The notes under the pieces were generated by a model that had not been told where the DNA came from, did not search any database, and saw only the letters and a program-made list of their open reading frames with translations. Shown piece after piece: positions 13,192-13,749 of a stretch of DNA of 13,749 nt. A program made the translations under genes and the position numbers. Location of the stretch: contig DGVV01000132.1 in assembly GCA_002395085.1 (NCBI GenBank), positions 16,216 through 29,964 on the forward strand, written 5' to 3'. How positions within the stretch are numbered: the stretch's first letter is position 1; each line of letters begins with the position of its first letter. The DNA comes from Ruminococcus sp. UBA4275 (GTDB taxonomy: Bacteria > Bacillota > Clostridia > Oscillospirales > Ruminococcaceae).

Positions 13192-13749
13192 TTACTTCTT
13201 GACATTGAATGCGCCCATACCCGGATAGCAAGCGCAATCACCGAGTTCCTCCTCGATGCGGAGAAGCTGGTTGTACTTCGCAACACGCTCGGAACGGCTC
13301 GGTGCGCCGGTCTTGATCTGAGCGGTGTTCAGAGCAACTGCGAGGTCTGCGATGGTGGTATCAGCAGTCTCGCCGGAGCGGTGAGAAGAAATTGCGGTGT
13401 AGCCTGCCTTGTGAGCCATCTTGATTGCCTCGAGGGTCTCGGAGACAGAACCGATCTGGTTCAGCTTGATCAGGATGGAGTTTGCAGCGCCCAGAGCGAT
13501 ACCCTTGGAGAGACGCTCGGTGTTGGTAACGAACAGGTCATCACCGACGAGCTGGACCTTGTGACCGATCTTTGCGGTCATCTTCTGCCAGCCTTCCCAG
13601 TCCTCCTCATCGAGACCGTCCTCGATCGAGATGATCGGGTACTTGTCAACGAGGGACTCCCAGTGAGCGATCAGCTCATCAGAAGTGAACTCCTTGCCGG
13701 ACTTCGGCTGCTTGTAGAAGCCCTTGCCCTTTTCGCTCTTCCACTCAGA
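13192..13749 (-). CDS. eno: Enolase, C-terminal part
   Basis: The reverse strand reads 185 residues from the window edge to TAA at 13192-13194, the last 40-45% of a family protein of about 430 residues. Enolase converts 2-phosphoglycerate to phosphoenolpyruvate in glycolysis. Catalytic and metal-binding landmarks are present in order: SIEDGLDEEDW (metal Glu), LVGDDLFVTN (metal Asp), ILIKLNQIG (general-base Lys), SSHRSGETADTTIADLAV (phosphate-binding Ser, Arg) and QIKTGAPSRSER (second active-site Lys). The end GMGAFNVKK is slightly unusual but keeps the family's short C-terminal tail. No damage is seen. Identification is certain; the N-terminal barrel entry lies beyond the window. Confidence 0.98.
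   Translation of the reverse strand, partial: SEWKSEKGKGFYKQPKSGKEFTSDELIAHWESLVDKYPIISIEDGLDEEDWEGWQKMTAKIGHKVQLVGDDLFVTNTERLSKGIALGAANSILIKLNQIGSVSETLEAIKMAHKAGYTAISSHRSGETADTTIADLAVALNTAQIKTGAPSRSERVAKYNQLLRIEEELGDCACYPGMGAFNVKK

Overview
The window looks like a chromosomal segment of an anaerobic Gram-positive gut or rumen clostridium, most likely Ruminococcus or a close Oscillospiraceae relative. This is inferred from the start of a pyruvate:ferredoxin oxidoreductase gene, sigma-A promoters with 17-bp spacers, strong GGAGG ribosome binding sites, TTG and GTG starts, moderately GC-rich codon use, and the protein families present. I could not run a search, so the genus is a guess.

Layout. 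(1) 1-1273, minus: 5' part of nifJ, with its own near-consensus promoter and a leader of about 94 nt. (2) 1274-1758: intergenic, holding the nifJ promoter and a plus-strand promoter followed about 115 nt later by an intrinsic terminator. The second pair looks like an unannotated small RNA gene. (3) 1759-2951, plus: two overlapping membrane protein genes, the first YjdF/DUF2238-like and the second a small two-helix protein. (4) 2979-5554: an AT-rich accessory island bounded by two inverted copies of a structured repeat of about 105 bp. Inside are two paralogous 119-aa putative immunity proteins (HEAT/DUF2019-like), an orphan HNH-type (WHH-like) toxin C-terminus without a start, a second orphan toxin-like C-terminus without a start, and a membrane-anchored small protein that may be its immunity partner. 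(5) 5560-9042, minus: a two-gene heterodimeric ABC exporter with one degenerate ATP site. (6) 9043-9224: divergent promoters. (7) 9225-11827, plus: an MBOAT O-acyltransferase and a DHHW/AlgX-like protein, a likely two-gene system for O-acylating a cell-surface polymer. (8) 11872-13058, minus: a translationally coupled ECF sigma factor and zinc-finger anti-sigma factor, with an ECF-like promoter and a perfect 16-bp palindrome near the predicted transcript start. (9) 13192-13749, minus: C-terminal part of enolase with its terminator.

The most notable parts are the toxin/immunity island with its inverted, stem-conserving repeats, and the candidate small RNA. The island sits between two converging transcription units, so it interrupts no core gene. 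Its layout (immunity, orphan toxin tip, related immunity, second orphan tip, membrane protein) resembles the arrays of silent alternative tips and immunity genes beside polymorphic-toxin loci, but no full-length toxin or secretion gene is in the window.
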